Part shown: positions 22,420 to 35,974 of the stretch, piece by piece | How the letters are laid out: each line of letters begins with the position of its first letter | Numbering within the stretch: position 1 is the stretch's first letter | From: Lophius americanus | Taxonomy: Eukaryota; Chordata; Actinopteri; Lophiiformes; Lophiidae | Direction of reading: 5' to 3' | Length of the DNA: 64,000 bases | Assembly: GCA_037951165.1 (NCBI GenBank) | Contig: JBBDHG010000124.1 | Coordinates: forward strand, 2,667,001-2,731,000 | Translations under genes and position numbers: made by a program | The notes under the pieces: model-generated | What the model was told of the DNA's origin: nothing | The model's input: only the letters and a program-made list of their open reading frames with translations | The model's database searches: none

Positions 22420-22597
22420 CTTGGAGCCTTGGGAAGGACCCGCCGGGATCTTTCTTCTGTTTGAATCCAAACCATCAACTTTGTTGTGTCTCAGTGATTT
22501 ATTTACACTTTCTTGTTTTGTTTTCTTAAGAGTGTGAAATGATAAAATGTTAAAAAGTGAAAAGTACTTTTTGTTTGTGATTGATGATGTTTGATAA

Positions 22598-22603
22598 AAT
22601 AAA
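22598..22603 (+). terminator. Lectin gene B poly(A) signal
   Basis: AATAAA, 179 bp after the stop codon. Confidence 0.75.
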
Positions 22604-23132
22604 TGTTATAAGAACAGAATAATGTCAGATCTTCCTTGTGACCTGAGTGGTAATCTGAGTCATTCCAGAGGAAAGAAACCAACAGACGGATGGTTCAGGA
22701 TGTAGAACTGAACAAGTTACCATTAAACTACCTGGAAGACTGGACCTTAAAAAGAGTCCATCAGAACACTTGTCACAGCTTCAGGACCTGGTTGTTACTC
22801 TAATCATCATCATGTTCAGTATTAGTTTACAGCAACATTATCAAGTGATACATTTCATTTATGACTCTATAGTATCATTAGAAGGAAAAATATAACGCTC
22901 AGTATCATGCTGATATATTTGGATGACATGTCTTGTCTAATAACTGTTTGATTCAGTTTCTATGTGATACCCTGGGAAAGAACGTTACATGTTTTGGAAA
23001 GTGAAGTCCAATACAAACATATCATTCGCATATACACACAAACATGATCCTTAGTCTAACTACATAAAACTATATCATTAGCCTATACAGACACACATGA
23101 TCTTTAGTCTAAAAACCACAGTTTCAAAACCA

Positions 23133-24820
23133 TTTCTCATCCCGGCCGCTTCACACTCGGCTTTAAATCATCACAGTGCGAGCTAGAGGTCAGTATTTGA
23201 ATGTGCCAATAGCACCACATCATCCGAAAAAAGCAGAGACGGGACCCTAAGACCACTGAACCCGAGACCCTCCGCCACTTGGCTACGCCTAGAAATTCTG
23301 TCCATAAAAATTTGATGACCACATAATGTTGCAGAGGCGTGTCAGCCATGACAGCCATACAACATCCAGAGCTTTCAGATACTCAGGGCGGATCTCATCC
23401 ACCCCCGGGACGTTGCCACCGCGGAGTTGTATAACAGCCGCAGCAACCTCAGCCCCAGTGAACAGTGGATCCACCTCCAAGTCATTCCGCTCTGGTTCCT
23501 CCTGGGAATACCTGTTGGTGGGATTGAGGAGATGCCCAGAGTATTCCTTCCACCGCCCGACAACTTTCTCAGTTGAGTTCAGCAAATACCCATCCAGCCC
23601 GTCAACAGAGTGGAAACAATGACCACTTTCCCCACCTGAGACGCCGGACAGTTTACCAGAATTTCCTCTAGGCCGACCGAAATTCTTCTTCCATGGTGTC
23701 AGCAAACTTCTCCCACGATCGGGTTTTTGTCTCTGTGACTACCACAGCGACGTGTCGCTTGGCCTGCCGGTAGCTGTCAGCTGCTTCAGAAGTCGATCAA
23801 TGATCTGCGACCTAGGGTGTCCTGGTGCCAAATGCACTGGTGGACACCCTTTTGTTTGAACATGGTGTTTGCTATGGACAAACTGTGACTAGTACAGAAG
23901 TCCAATAACTGAACACCACTAGGGTTCAGATCAGGCAGGCCAGTCCTCCCAATTCCGCCACTCCAGGTCTCACTGTCATTGCCCACGTATGCATTCAAGT
24001 CTCACAGTAGGACAATGGAGTCCCCAGTTGGGGTGCTTTCCAGCACCCGCTCCAAGGACTCCAGAAAAGGTTGGTTCTCTGAACTGCTGTTTGGCGCATA
24101 AGCGTACACAACAGTCAGGACCCGTTACCCAACCCGAATGCGCAGGGAAGCAATCCTTTCATCCACTGGGGTAAACCCCAATACATGGGCAGAGAGCTTC
24201 TCTTCCGCCTCTCAACTGAAGCAACTCCAGCATAGTAGAGGGTGCAGGTTGGTCCCCCATCGAGAAGGCAGGTTCCAGAGCCATGGCTGTGTGTAGAGGC
24301 GAGCCCGACTATATCTAGTCTGTGCCTCTCAACCTCTCGCACAAGCTCAGGCTCCTTCTCCATCAGTGACGTAACATTCCATGAACCCATCGTCAGCTTT
24401 TCTAGCCGGGGATTGGACCGCCAAGGCCGCTGCCTTTTCCTACTGCCCGATCCACAATGCACCGAACCCCTGCGGATTCCTCCGTGGGTGTTGGGCCCAT
24501 CGGAGGACGGACCGATGTCCATGCTTTGGGCTAAACCCGACCGAGCCCCATGGGTGAAGGCCTGGCCACCAGACGCTCGCTGGCGGGCGGGCCTCTACTC
24601 CGGGCCTGGCTCCAGGGTGGGGCCCCGGTAACCCTCCGGGCAAAGTACTTCAGTCCTTGATTTTTCCTCTCATCAGGGGTCTTGACCGCTCTTTGTCTGA
24701 CCCTTCCATTAGGACCTCTTTGCCATGGGAGACCCTACCAGGGGCAAATTGCCCCAGACAACACAGCTCCTAGGTACTCAAACCCCTCCACCACGATAAG
24801 GCGGCGGTTGTCGAAGGGGT
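23133..24820 (-). mobile_element. Internally deleted APE/RT LINE, unit B
   Basis: Same remnant and same deletions as in unit A. Here the RT-entry part is open across 23289-23705 (138 codons), joining LTPWKKNFGRPRGNSGKLSG to VDEIRPEYLKALD. Unit A has lost this frame through a small rearrangement near 10195. Confidence 0.85.
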
Positions 24821-25841
24821 CATAACTGAATTTAACTGAGAATAATCTGATTTACAATTTCACCGAAGACCTAAGACAGACATTCTAATACTATATTTAG
24901 TTTTACTTAAAGACACTTTTAAATAAATTGGTTTGAAATACAAATCAATATGAATTCCAAAGGTATTCTTTTTTGAGCACTTAAAAGCAGCCACCAATGT
25001 CCACCATAAGCCGCATTGTAAGAGACAAAACAAGACTTTAATATAGAAAACAGGATGATAATGGTGATGATAAGGCGCTGAATCTGGTAGTTTCTATTTC
25101 ACTATGCTGTTGCTGCTGCTGCTGATGGTTTTTTCTGTGCTATCGGAAAGTGCTAAATTTTCGACATTGTATTTTTTAGTCTCAGATTTATTGTAAAAAA
25201 CAATTACGCAAAGGACCGTTATAAGACATCACTTTTTTGACTTGTAAAAATTGTCTTGGTTTTATGATAAATAGTTTAAGTAGAAACGTTCATGTCAATG
25301 ATGTTTCGCATGAAAAACAATCCAAAGGAATAATTTTATCTCAAAGAAAGGAATTCATTATTGTGTTTGTTGAGGTGAACTTCAGACTGTGAGCTTTATT
25401 TTCATGAGACAATGAAGAATATAATAATCCCATGTATACCTCTTCACTCTTTAATTTTGGCCAATACATTATTTGCATATGAACTGCATAATTAAAAAAG
25501 AGCAATTTAGGGAATATAATTTAGTGATATCCAAGGTGAATAATCTGAAATTATGATTCATCTATCCAATAAGACATATAATACATCAAATTGAATTGTT
25601 ATTACCACTGAACTACGGCTAGCAAAAAAAAGAAAAGAAAAAAGTGCCTACTCCTCCGTCTGCTGTTGAAAACCTTTTTCACTGTAATTCTCTGATCCAC
25701 CTAATGTAAGGCGGTTTATAGCTTAAGGGTGCCACAGAGTGTTCAGTATGACTATTTTCATGTCTGTATGTTAGGTAGAACACCCGGTCCTCACATTGTG
25801 GGTCTTTTTCTCCTGGTCCTCATAAAGAGTTATGTACAAGA

Positions 25842-25842
<1 letters not shown>

Positions 25843-25923
<81 letters not shown>
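25843..25923. repeat. TG microsatellite 1, unit B (expanded)
   Basis: 81 bp of pure TG, the longest allele of this locus in the window. Confidence 0.95.
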
Positions 25924-25926
<3 letters not shown>

Positions 25927-25959
25927 TGTGCGTTTGTGAGTGTTTGTATAAGAGAGAGA

Positions 25960-26135
25960 GATAAGATAAACCTTTATTAGTCCCACAATGGGGAAATTGC
26001 AGGATTACGGCAGCAAGAGCATTTTACAGAATACAGAATAACAGAGCAACATTGTGTAAAATTAAATTAAATTAAATGTGCAGTAGTGGACATGTTGGGT
26101 AGTGTATTGTCCCATAGTGCAAAGTGCAAGTGAGG

Positions 26136-26185
<50 letters not shown>

Positions 26186-26399
26186 TTTTACTAGCAGTGC
26201 TGGCTAAAAAGCCTGACTGCTGCAGGAAGGAAAGATCAGCAATATTGCTCCTTCACACACTTGGGGTGAAGGAGCCTGTCGCTGAAGGAGCTCTCCAGTG
26301 CAGAGATGGTGTCCTGCATGGTGATGGTTATGCACTCGGTGCATAACCATGGGCCACTGTATTGAATACCTGTGCGGACGATGTGGACTCCAACAATTA
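25960..26399 (-). mobile_element. LINE 3' end with TG tract, unit B
   Basis: As in unit A. The internal TG tract is 26139-26182, with no GC interruption. Confidence 0.6.
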
Positions 26400-26714
26400 A
26401 CCTCCCAGTGGTTCACATCTCAGATCTTAATGCTGACCTTCTCATGGGGGGTCTTACCCTCCATTTTTATTTAATTTATTTTTTTTATTATTTTGCTTAA
26501 TCATAAGTATGAGCATCCCATCTCTTGACTTTAACATATTGCAACCACCCACAGATATGTAGGGTTAGGGTTCACTCTATAATCTGTCTGATCCACTCTG
26601 GAGAACAGGAAAAAGGCAGGTAGGAGTTCAGACATGTAGAAATACTGCGACTGTTGTTTTTCACGCACAGAATCTACAATCTGGTATAAATAAAGAAACT
26701 TAGAAAAGACTAAC

Positions 26715-27114
26715 CTGGTCTGGCAGGTCTCAGTAGTTTCCGAGCCCTCACCTCTGCTCCTGTGGAGCACAACTGGACCACATGAATGTTGGAGTCAGAT
26801 AGAAGCACATCTGACTGACTGTGTGTGTTCAAACAAAGAGCTTCAATACTGACCTGGAGCCTTTTCTTCAGCTGGAGCTGCAGAGGGAACCACAACAAGA
26901 ACAGCATGTTAGAGAAGAGTTCTTCAGAACATGGATTCTAGTGTGTGTATGAATGATCTGAGCTGCAAAGGCAGCACAGAGGAGGATGGAGAGGACCAAC
27001 CACCATCATCACCAATGGTGATGATCTACAGATTGTTCTCTGTGCAGGAAACAGACCTGGCAGTAAAGAAACAGAGATGGCAGAACCATGATCTTCACTG
27101 CAGGAGAAGGAGCA
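26715..27114 (-). pseudogene. Inverted lectin 5' pseudogene, unit C
   Basis: Exon-like blocks at 26963-27039, 26854-26877 and 26715-26759. Start codon and exon 2 donor are lost as in the other units. One frame runs from intron 2 through the exon 4-like block (26710-26907) without a stop, an accident of sequence rather than a gene. Confidence 0.8.
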
Positions 27115-27268
27115 CATGGCGTTACACAATCCTGAGCAGGCGGTTGGACTCTGTTTGCACAGAGGAATATTTAGCAAGAAGATAGTTTCTTCTTTGAGGA
27201 GAAAAAATTTTAAAGAGAGAATATCTCCTCAAGAATTATCAAAATTCTACAAGAATACATGAATAAAT

Positions 27269-27865
27269 TTGCAATTTAAAATAGAATCAGAATCAGAATG
27301 CCTTTATTGTCATAGCATGTGCCACATACGAAGAAATGATGGTATCTCGGTCCTGGTCCTCTCCATCCTCCTCTGTGCTGCCTTTGCAGGTCAGATCATT
27401 CAGACACACACTAGAATCCATGTTCTCAGGAGCTCTTCTCTAACATGCTGTTCTTGTTGTGGTTCCTTAACAAGTCAGGTCTTCATGTTTCTTTTAACAG
27501 AGAGTTCCCAAGGTGCTTTTCTTGTGCTAAATATTAGAAATGACCATCCCTATATCAGAACACAAAACTGTGATCCAGTAACAACTTTTTCATCATCTTC
27601 CTCGTTGGTCTTTCGAGGTCAAGCTTTTCTTCATCGTCTTTTCTACCTCTGTCTGTCATACCAGTGTTTGGTTTTTCCATTCCAGGCTAATGTACAAATA
27701 CTGGGCCCCACTATCTGGAGAACACTACAACAATGGTTATGCATTTCTTTACACATGAAAAATAGAATCCAACTATCACAAATTGAAATTGTCAGCACAA
27801 AATGTCCACTTAGTTATTCGGGCAAGTTCCAACTGAATTTACTGGTGTTGATTGAACTAAGTTGA
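27269..27865 (+). CDS. Chimeric 198-residue open frame, unit C (doubtful)
   Basis: A long unspliced frame begins in LINE-tail sequence (MQFKIESESECLYCHSMCHI). It then passes through the lectin signal-peptide core (VLVLSILLCAAFA) and intron 2 and continues into unassigned DNA (NIRNDHPYIRTQNCDPVTTF). In A, B and E one extra base (TTTTTAATAG against TTTTAACAG) cuts it to 89 codons. There is no domain, no promoter and no conservation outside C and D. It is probably fortuitous, but the same change creates a TTTTAACAG sequence that resembles a splice acceptor. Confidence 0.2.
   Translation: MQFKIESESECLYCHSMCHIRRNDGISVLVLSILLCAAFAGQIIQTHTRIHVLRSSSLTCCSCCGSLTSQVFMFLLTESSQGAFLVLNIRNDHPYIRTQNCDPVTTFSSSSSLVFRGQAFLHRLFYLCLSYQCLVFPFQANVQILGPTIWRTLQQWLCISLHMKNRIQLSQIEIVSTKCPLSYSGKFQLNLLVLIELS
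27349..27466 (+). pseudogene. Lectin exon 2/intron 2 fragment, unit C
   Basis: Same fragment as in unit A, embedded in the chimeric frame. Confidence 0.8.
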
Positions 27866-28025
27866 TCAAATTAAACCCAAGTTAATTCATCAAGGTTGAT
27901 TCCATTTAGTAATTTACTTACAACTTATTTGTTAATATTAGTTTCCAAGTTAATTTATTAATATTGACATACTGGTGTTGATTCCAATTAGTTACTTGGT
28001 ATTGGTCCACCGAAATGGACAATAT

Positions 28026-28455
28026 CTAGAGATGTAGGAAAGGGGTAGAGGTAACACAGGTGGAGGGTTTCATCATCTTGAACCTGAACTCAAAAAAAAA
28101 AAACTCAACCTCTTGCTGTGAGATTTCTGGGAAGCACTTTAGAGGGTGGGAAATCTCAAACTGTGAGTAAGCAGACTGGATAGGTAGAGTGGAGCAACCA
28201 GAAAGGACAGAACGGATTGAGTCAATTTGCGAATTGAAGAAAGCCATGAAATTATTACAGTGCTCTTCTGTAATTTCTGGGACTTAGAATTTCCAGGACT
28301 GGTTTTGATAATGTTCAAGTAGAACAGTGATTGAGCCTCTCTAAGCGACTTTGAGTAGACTATTTGGTGTTCCCGAAACGCTAGCTTGTGGACAGTAAGA
28401 CCTGAAGCCTTGTAACACTGCTCAAGGACACGCCCAGCTGCCTTCTCGAGCAATC
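28026..28455 (-). mobile_element. L2-like LINE ORF2 fragment, unit C
   Basis: As in unit A. The upstream part (MLEKAAGRVLEQCYKASGLT) is open for 104 codons here because of a CTCGAG variant near 28446. Confidence 0.6.
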
Positions 28456-30913
28456 ACACCAATAAACTCTAGATGAGTTTCCTGATAATAGCATTTACAG
28501 TCAGCTCTTGATAAGAGTCAAGGACACAATAAGTCTCTGAAGTCTCTGCAGCTGACCCAGAATGCTGAACAGAACACTTAAGGCCTAAGCTAGCTCTTAG
28601 CTATGCTGCTATAAGCTCAGAATGCTAGGTGGACTTCCCATGATGCTCTCTTCCTTCAGTTCTGAAGGTGTTCTGAATAAAGCTTTCATTGTGGAATGTT
28701 GGCATTTAAATAAAAGGGACTCAACAGACTTACAGACTTTCAACCCGTCTGACCAACTCTTTTGCAAACGTCAGATTTTTCTCAGCCTGTTGTTCACGGA
28801 CCTCAGACCCTTAACTATAATACTCCTGACCCAATCCTCACATGGGAACACCTCCAGAACTTAACTTACAGGTTTTCAGTTTTCAGCACTTTTTCTGAAC
28901 CGCTCCCAACAGAATCACTGAATACTCTTTCATACTATATCCTCACCCCAGCCTTCCTCCTCACCCCCACCTCACTGGCCTGGTGACTCTTCAAGAAGAA
29001 GAATAGACGTACCCAAACCATAAGCTTAACCCTCGACCAAAGGGATCCTTTTCCTGACTCAGACTTAAACCGCATTGATCTAATTATAGCCCTTAAAAAG
29101 TCGGGGAAATATAATCGGCGGTCGCTGTTGCTGTCGGGGACGACTGCGTAGGTCTAGTTTCTGAAGGTGTTGGACCACATCAGATCTGATGGCTCTCAGA
29201 CTCTCGTGTGACGGCAGCTCACCCTCATGTCCACACAACCAGTGTTGGTGTTTTGGCGCCGACACAGACGGTCCCGTCTCTCCACATGGAGTCTTATTTT
29301 GATGACCATCAGTAACGATGTTGCCGTGATTGTTACGACAGTGAAACATATTTCCGGATGATTTATGAGACGTGTTGTTTCCTGGACTGAAGATTGGACA
29401 GAAGACGTGTTTGGATCATTTACTGACAGAGATAATAGGGACGTGATCACATGACAAACTTTAACCATTTATTAAACATCATATCAACAGAGTTTCTTTC
29501 AAATCCCTCAAGTTTACTGATTAACAGCATCTTTATCATCCTTTACAGGTATGCATCTCATCATCAGCGGAAATAACTGGACCTGTTTTTATTATTATAT
29601 ACAGACAGAGAACAGTATAATTGTGACATAGAAGTACTGATTTATGGACACAGAATTATATCCCAAATACAGGTAAATGTTTTACAGGAATATAAATCAG
29701 TTTATTCTTCTTGTCACTCTGTTTCGAAATCAGAACAACTTTAAACTTTTAACCCTATTTGGTCCTGCTCAGTTGTTTGGTTGAATACTTTTTGAGTTGC
29801 TATTTCTTATTGAAAAATGTGATTGAACCTGTTTATAATATGATGCAGTGGCAGAATGTTTATGATAAAGAGAAAGGGGCCAAGGATGGAGCTCTGGGGG
29901 TCACCACAGGTCAAAGGGGCCACCGAGGAGAAGGCGTTAACCACGGCTACTGAGAAAGTCTGACTCCATAAGTAGGATTTCTTTTGTTATATTAACGCTC
30001 ACTAAACACGATTATGTAACTTCATACATCCAAAACAGAATAATAACCCTCAAACAAAAAGTTGAGATAATCTAATTAAAATCACAATATTTTCCACTGA
30101 AATACAAAATCCCATCATGAAAAAGTGTAATAAGTCAGATTCTTTTTTTTACTGTTTAAAAGCAAGTTTGACCAAACTATTTGTGGGTTAAGGTTAATTT
30201 AGATGTCTGAAATTAATTAAATTGATTAATTCCCCAAAGAATGAAAATTTGAAAATGAATATTTTTCTTGGTGAGGACGTTAAAGAGCTAAGATTATTTT
30301 AAATGAAGGTTCAGCTAATCTCTTTCATCAGATCTGTGAACCAAAATCAAATAATTTAATCACATTATTAAGGTAAAAGATAACGAAACCATGGATCGAG
30401 TAAATGAGACTCATCTCTTAAAACATTACGATTATAATTATTATGAGTTTCCAGCTAACTCAACTGACACACAACAATGCAACAAAATTCAATTTGTTTT
30501 CACGAACTTAACTGTTTATTCTGCTCTACATGAAATAATTTAGGGAAAATGTAATGTTTTAACTGTTGTGATCAAGCAATTCACTCCAAATTATTAAGTT
30601 GCATCAGATCAATCCATTTTTGTGGGTTCAAGAAGTCTTAATTTGAAATAATACCCGTTAAAGGGAGCGTCGTCTAAAAAACTAACATAAATATTAGGTA
30701 TTCATTGATCCGTGTGTACGTTTGTTGAATTAAACTAAAAAAGTTCAATTTTTGAGGGTGGAAATGTTACCTATAGCAGCAAACCACCTGTCTTCACACG
30801 ACGATTCAAATGTTGCCATTTTCTGGGGAAAGATCCTGATTGGTCCTCAGAAGAGCACGACATCATCATCATCATTTTCTCTGAATAAATCCCAAAACAC
30901 AACAATCATTTAT

Positions 30914-31427
30914 CTTTCTGTAAACGCTTATCCTAGTGGTGTTCTGGGGGACGAGGGGGGGGCAAATCCCAGCTGACATTGGGTGAGATCACCTACATTC
31001 ACATCAATGCGTGACTTCACACCCCATCATTTTTGCTGGTTTGCTAGTTTTGCGTATTGTTGTTTTGCATTCGTACGTCAATGTCGTGAAAATGATCCTG
31101 TGTGGTTGGGGGGCAGTTTCACAATTATTGCGTTTTGCTCATTTACACACTGATGAAAACAGTATCCTTTCAAATGTTTGATTTTCAGGCCCCTAAAACG
31201 CTGTTGTCTTCTAAAGATGAGGTCAAAACTAAACAGACATCTAAAACAACTGCTGTGTAATGTCTCCCCTGACGGTCACCAGTTCCTACACAGGTTCTTG
31301 GACTGTGGATGGATGTTGCAGAACCTGAAGGGAACCCACTCAAAACATTGGAGAAGATGGAGACCCCAAACAGATGGTCCGAGGTTCTCATCTGGATTTG
31401 AACCCAGAACTTTCTCATTGTGATGCA
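30914..31427. repeat. Nested teleost repeat, unit C
   Basis: Same split repeat as at 4231. Confidence 0.55.
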
Positions 31428-32032
31428 ACGATGTAATGAATACTTAAAAGTGTAGATTTGGAAGAACGTGTCCTGCTGACATGGGTTCATGTCAGAGTCA
31501 GATGATCAGGAGACAATCATTTTTTTTTACAGGATTCTGTCTTACTTTTCTCTTGATCTTAAACTCAGTCTTAAATTAGCAGGATTTAGAGGTGATCAAC
31601 GTGTCTGAGCTTCATCTCCTCCAAACATCTCCTGTTCGATCTTTGGCTCATGTCCCACTCCTCCAGTAGGTCTCATGAAGATCCATCCAGTAGTTTGTGT
31701 CTGATCCTGCTAACACACACAAAAAAACAAACAAACAAACAAACTTCCCTGATGGAGCTAATGAAGTCCTTCTCTTCAAGTCACAATTTTATTGCTCCCA
31801 GAATGCTTTGCAGCTTACAGCATGCCATTGTAGTGGCGCTGATAAACCAGAATACTGTACAGGTTTTACTGTAAATGATAATGGTAATAAAACGTTTACA
31901 GTGTAGAGACAGAAACCAAAGGCCTTCTATTACACTGTAAACTTTAACAAGTTGACTTTACTGGAAATGAATTGGAGAAATAAGTAAAGTTGATCATTCC
32001 TTTAAGGTTGAACAAACTGTATTAAGTTTTAA

Positions 32033-32054
32033 CTCGGTCACCATGGTGACCGAG
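32033..32054. promoter_or_regulatory. Perfect 22-bp palindrome, unit C
   Basis: Unchanged. The base pattern just after it differs (GGATAATTG instead of GGATCATTG). Confidence 0.45.
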
Positions 32055-32707
32055 GATAATTGAGTTTGCTTCAGTTGGTTCTGGGTGGATGTTTGCCTCA
32101 TCATCAAACTTCATCACCACAGAAGAAGAAGGAATCAAACATCTTATGTTGATTCTGTCAATAATAATAATAATAATTGGTGTTTCATTCTCTCATTATC
32201 CTCGCTAAATGTGGGGGTAGTGGTTGACATCCTCTATGAAGCAAGATGTTCTGCTCCACAGGGTTCTTCTCAGTGAGGTCAATGAGGGCAGCATCATCAG
32301 CAGATAAAAGATCTCAGATCAGTTGCTCCGCATCTTTGTTTGAGTTTGGTACCGGATGTAGACGCCGTCTCTGACTTCAGCATCTCCAGTGGTCTTCTGG
32401 AGCGTCATGATGAAGAAGATGGTGAGAAGAGCTGGAGCGAGGACACAGACCAGTTTGACTTCATTGACTGGTAGCTGATCCACAGAAGATTCTGTTATTG
32501 TTCATGATTCTGGTGTCATTAGTTCAGGAGACATAAAAGCAGCCCGGTGTCAGTTTTCAACAATCAACCTGATCTGGAACCAAACCAACCAGGCAGTGGT
32601 TCATGAAGACTGTCAGGAAAACAGGTCAGAGTCCAGGGTTACACAGTGAAATCATCTTCCCCAGCATGTTGCAGAATCGGGCCAACATCAGTTGATACTG
32701 CCGCCCA

Positions 32708-32756
32708 CACGCCCACGTGGGCGTGACTCAGCGCGGTTCAGGTGTGTGTATATAAA
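32708..32756 (+). promoter_or_regulatory. Lectin gene C core promoter
   Basis: Palindrome 32708-32725, TGACTCA 32724-32730 and TATATAAA 32749-32756, all as in A. Exon 1 ends at 32832. Confidence 0.75.
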
Positions 32757-32944
32757 GAGCAGAGCGGCGTCCAGTCGTCACTTAAACCCTCAGCAGAAAC
32801 CTGAACATCATCTCCTCACCTTTACCTGACAGGTAAGACACCTGCTGGCTCCTCCTCCTGCAGTGAAGATCATGGTTCTGCTGTCTCTGTTTCTTTACTG
32901 CCAGGTCTGTTTCCTCCACAGAGAACAATCTGTAGATCATCACC

Positions 32945-35796
32945 ATGAAGACGGTCCTGGTCCTCTCCATCCTCCTCTGTGCTGCCTTTGCAGGTCAGAT
33001 CATTCAGACGCACATTAGGATCCATGTTCTCAGGAGCTCTTCTCTAACATGCTGTTCTTGTTGTGGTTCCCTCTGCAGCTCCAGCTGAAGAAAAAGCTCC
33101 AGGTCAGTATTGAAGCTCTTTGTTTGAACACACACAGTCAGTCAGACGTGCTTCTATCTGACTCCAACATTCATGTGGTCCTTCCACAGGAGCAGCAGTG
33201 GAGGTTGTGAAAGAAGAAGTGGCTGCTGCACCAGGTGAGTCTCTTCTCTGAAGGTCCTTCAGGTGATGTCAGGATGGAGATTCTCTGCACACAGAGAGAC
33301 TTTTGAGCCTAAAATAAACCCAGTTGTGGTTAAAATGTTAATCTCTGGAGGCTGTGAAGTGCAGCTCTATGAATGCAGGTGGATTTGATCGTTGGGGGAG
33401 CAGGGACGGCCAGGTTGGCTGTTTGACCTGCAGGACTGATGACATCATTCTGTGCTGCGGCCTAATCTGCTCATGCTAATGAGTTCCTGTTAGCATGATG
33501 TCATAGCTTGAGGTCTGATGAAGCTGTTTGTGTTTCAGAGATGGAGAACATGATGATGGAGACAGAAGATGTGAAAGAAGTTCTGCCAGAAGATTCTGTT
33601 CCTGTTCTTGGAGACGGTAATCAGACAGGACTTTTATATAAAACGTGTTTATTTAGACTCACATCTAGACATATGAGGAAAGTTACTGTGGTATCCTTAA
33701 CCACTGTTAAAGAAACTTAATGCATTTTCCCTGAAAAACAAAAAAGTTGACAGAGACAAAATTCAAGTGCAATTTGACTAATCTCATTTTCACCAATATC
33801 TTAGGTCTTTATTTCCAACTCCTACTAGTGTTTCGCTCCTTCAGAGCAGGAGGACCATCAGGGTATTTCTGCAGGTGTCTGCAAGTTACTCCTCTCTCTC
33901 TTCTGTCTCTCTGCAGCTCGCAATAACTTCTGTCCAGACCACTGGACCCGCCAAGGCTCTCGCTGCTACGTCTTCGTCAGTAGTAGCTTGAGCTGGTACA
34001 AAGCTAAGGTATTGATACGCTAACACCTCTATGCTAAGCTAACACTTGTTCTATAACACGGAGGCTTAGAGACTCTGGATGGTGATGGTTTCTGTTGGTA
34101 GGTCAGGAACTCAACACACTTCCATGTAGAGGACGAAGGTGAAGACTTGAAATGTTACAAAGACGCCTCTGTGCTTCCTCTGTCCAACAGGAGCACTGCC
34201 AAATCCTGGGAGCTCACCTGGCCTCGGCCACCAACCCCAGAGAGTACGCCTTCCTCCAGCAGATGACAAAGACAGCTGGTCAGAGCATGGCATGGATGGG
34301 AGGCTTCAACGTGCAGGTATGAATGCATGAAGAAGAATCACCAGGTCCAGACCAGGTCCGGTCCAGAGACTTTCACGAGATTCCTGACACTCTTGCTCTT
34401 TGTCTCTCAGGGAACCTGGATGTGGAGCGACGGTGAAGGTTTCTATTACAACAACTGGTACTCCTCCTCCACCCCCAGCACCAACTCCTGCTTGTTCTTA
34501 CGCTCCTCCTGTAAGTCCTCCTGTTAGTTTTGGTCCGATAGAGACATCGTCTTTATCCTGTTTGTTTACTCAGAGGGGAAACGACATGAAGGAAACATAA
34601 TAATAATAATACATTTAATTTATAATGCACTTAACATGAAGACATCTTTGTCAAAGCCTGACTTTAAGTCAAGGGAACATTCACCAAACTAGTGACGGTT
34701 TTAGAAGGTGCTCTCTTTCTACATGTTTTGATATGTGATCCAGATCAGGGAGAACCAGAATCTTTTTTAATCTTCATTAACTTCAGTTTGTACAGAAAGC
34801 AGCAACCAGATTCTTCACCAAAGCCAAACAGAGAGACGTTATTCCTCCCGTTTCAGCCTCCCGTCATCGGCTTGCGGTCACTTTTAGAAATGATTTCAGA
34901 ATTTTGTCGATAACTTTTAAGGTCTGTTCTGGACTCACTCTGAAATACATCAAAGGTGATGTCCTGACTCATTACATCGAAACCTGAGGTCCTTTCAGCC
35001 GTCCTTTAATCCAGGCTAAGGACCAAGGAAGGCCAGGTCTTCTCAAGCTCTCTGGAATAATCCTGATGGGATCAGACTGTTATGATCCATAACCTCTTTT
35101 GAATCGGGTTTTAAACACATCTCTAAGAATGCACTTTAGGGGGTCTTGGTCCAAACGTTGCTGTATTTACTGAATTTAAATGTAACTGGGAGCGTTGTGA
35201 GTCAAAGGAGACTTATTCCCCGTTTAGATGACACTTCCTCTTCTTCTTTCAGTTATTCCCCTTCGGGGTCGCCACAACGGATCCTCCCATCCTAATTTAA
35301 AGCCGGTACATTGCTAACTTATGGAACCTGGCAGTTGTTATTAATCCGGCCAATGACCAATACGGTTTGAAATCAGTTTTATGTTGCGCATGTTTACTTA
35401 GCATAGGTTTTACGCCGGAAACAACCCTCCCCATTTATCCGGGCTTGGGTCCGGCCTTAGAAGTTCACTGGCTTCTGACCCCTCGTTGGCTTAGTTCCCC
35501 ATTTAGGTGACACCAATTAGATTGCTATCTTGTGCAGAGATGGAAATTGAAGCTTTGGAACCTCAGATCAAAAACGTACATTTCAGGCCGCCAAAATGTT
35601 GTTGTAATTAAAATTGTCCATTTGTCATCCATGCAAATATAAAATTAGACTTTTAATAAAGGGAAGAGAGTAAAACATGAATTACTACAATTAATGATGT
35701 TTCTTTTTGTTAAATCTAATCTCAGATGGATGGGGAAACTACAACTGTAACCACGCACAAAGCTTCATCTGCTCCAAGGACCCTTTCAGCTGTTAA
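32945..35796 (+). CDS. Secreted C-type lectin, copy C (R77)
   Basis: Coding exons are 32922-32993 (ATG 32945), 33079-33102, 33190-33234, 33539-33616, 33917-34008, 34191-34316, 34411-34510 and 35726-35796, with normal splice borders. The protein is identical to copy A except for His77 to Arg (CAC to CGC) in exon 6, between the first two domain cysteines (C71 and C82). Introns carry small private indels (+2 in intron 3, +3 in intron 7). The change adds a positive charge on the N-terminal loop of the domain; any functional effect is unknown. Confidence 0.9.
34790..34987 (+). mobile_element. L2-like LINE fragment in intron 8, unit C
   Basis: As in unit A, with the CCCGTTTCAG variant. Confidence 0.6.
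35248..35498. repeat. Teleost repeat in intron 8, unit C
   Basis: As at 8551, with one extra G (GGTCCGGCC). Confidence 0.55.
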
Positions 35797-35974
35797 CTTG
35801 GAGCCTTGGGAAGGACCCGCCGGGATCTTTCTTCTGTTTGAATCCAAACCATCAACTTTGTTGTGTCTCAGTGATTTATTTACACTTTCTTGTTTTGTTT
35901 TCTTAAGAGTGTGAAATGATAAAATGTTAAAAAGTGAAAAGTACTTTTTGTTTGTGATTGATGATGTTTGATAA

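Larger units (their letters stand above)
13325..26680 (+). repeat. Tandem array unit B (~13.36 kb)
   Basis: Second unit, 13356 bp. It matches unit A along its whole length. Private features are a 16-bp deletion in the L2-like fragment near 14927 (between GGACT direct repeats), an expanded TG tract at 25843-25923, and a substitution that destroys the AP-1-like promoter site at 19353-19359. Confidence 0.95.
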
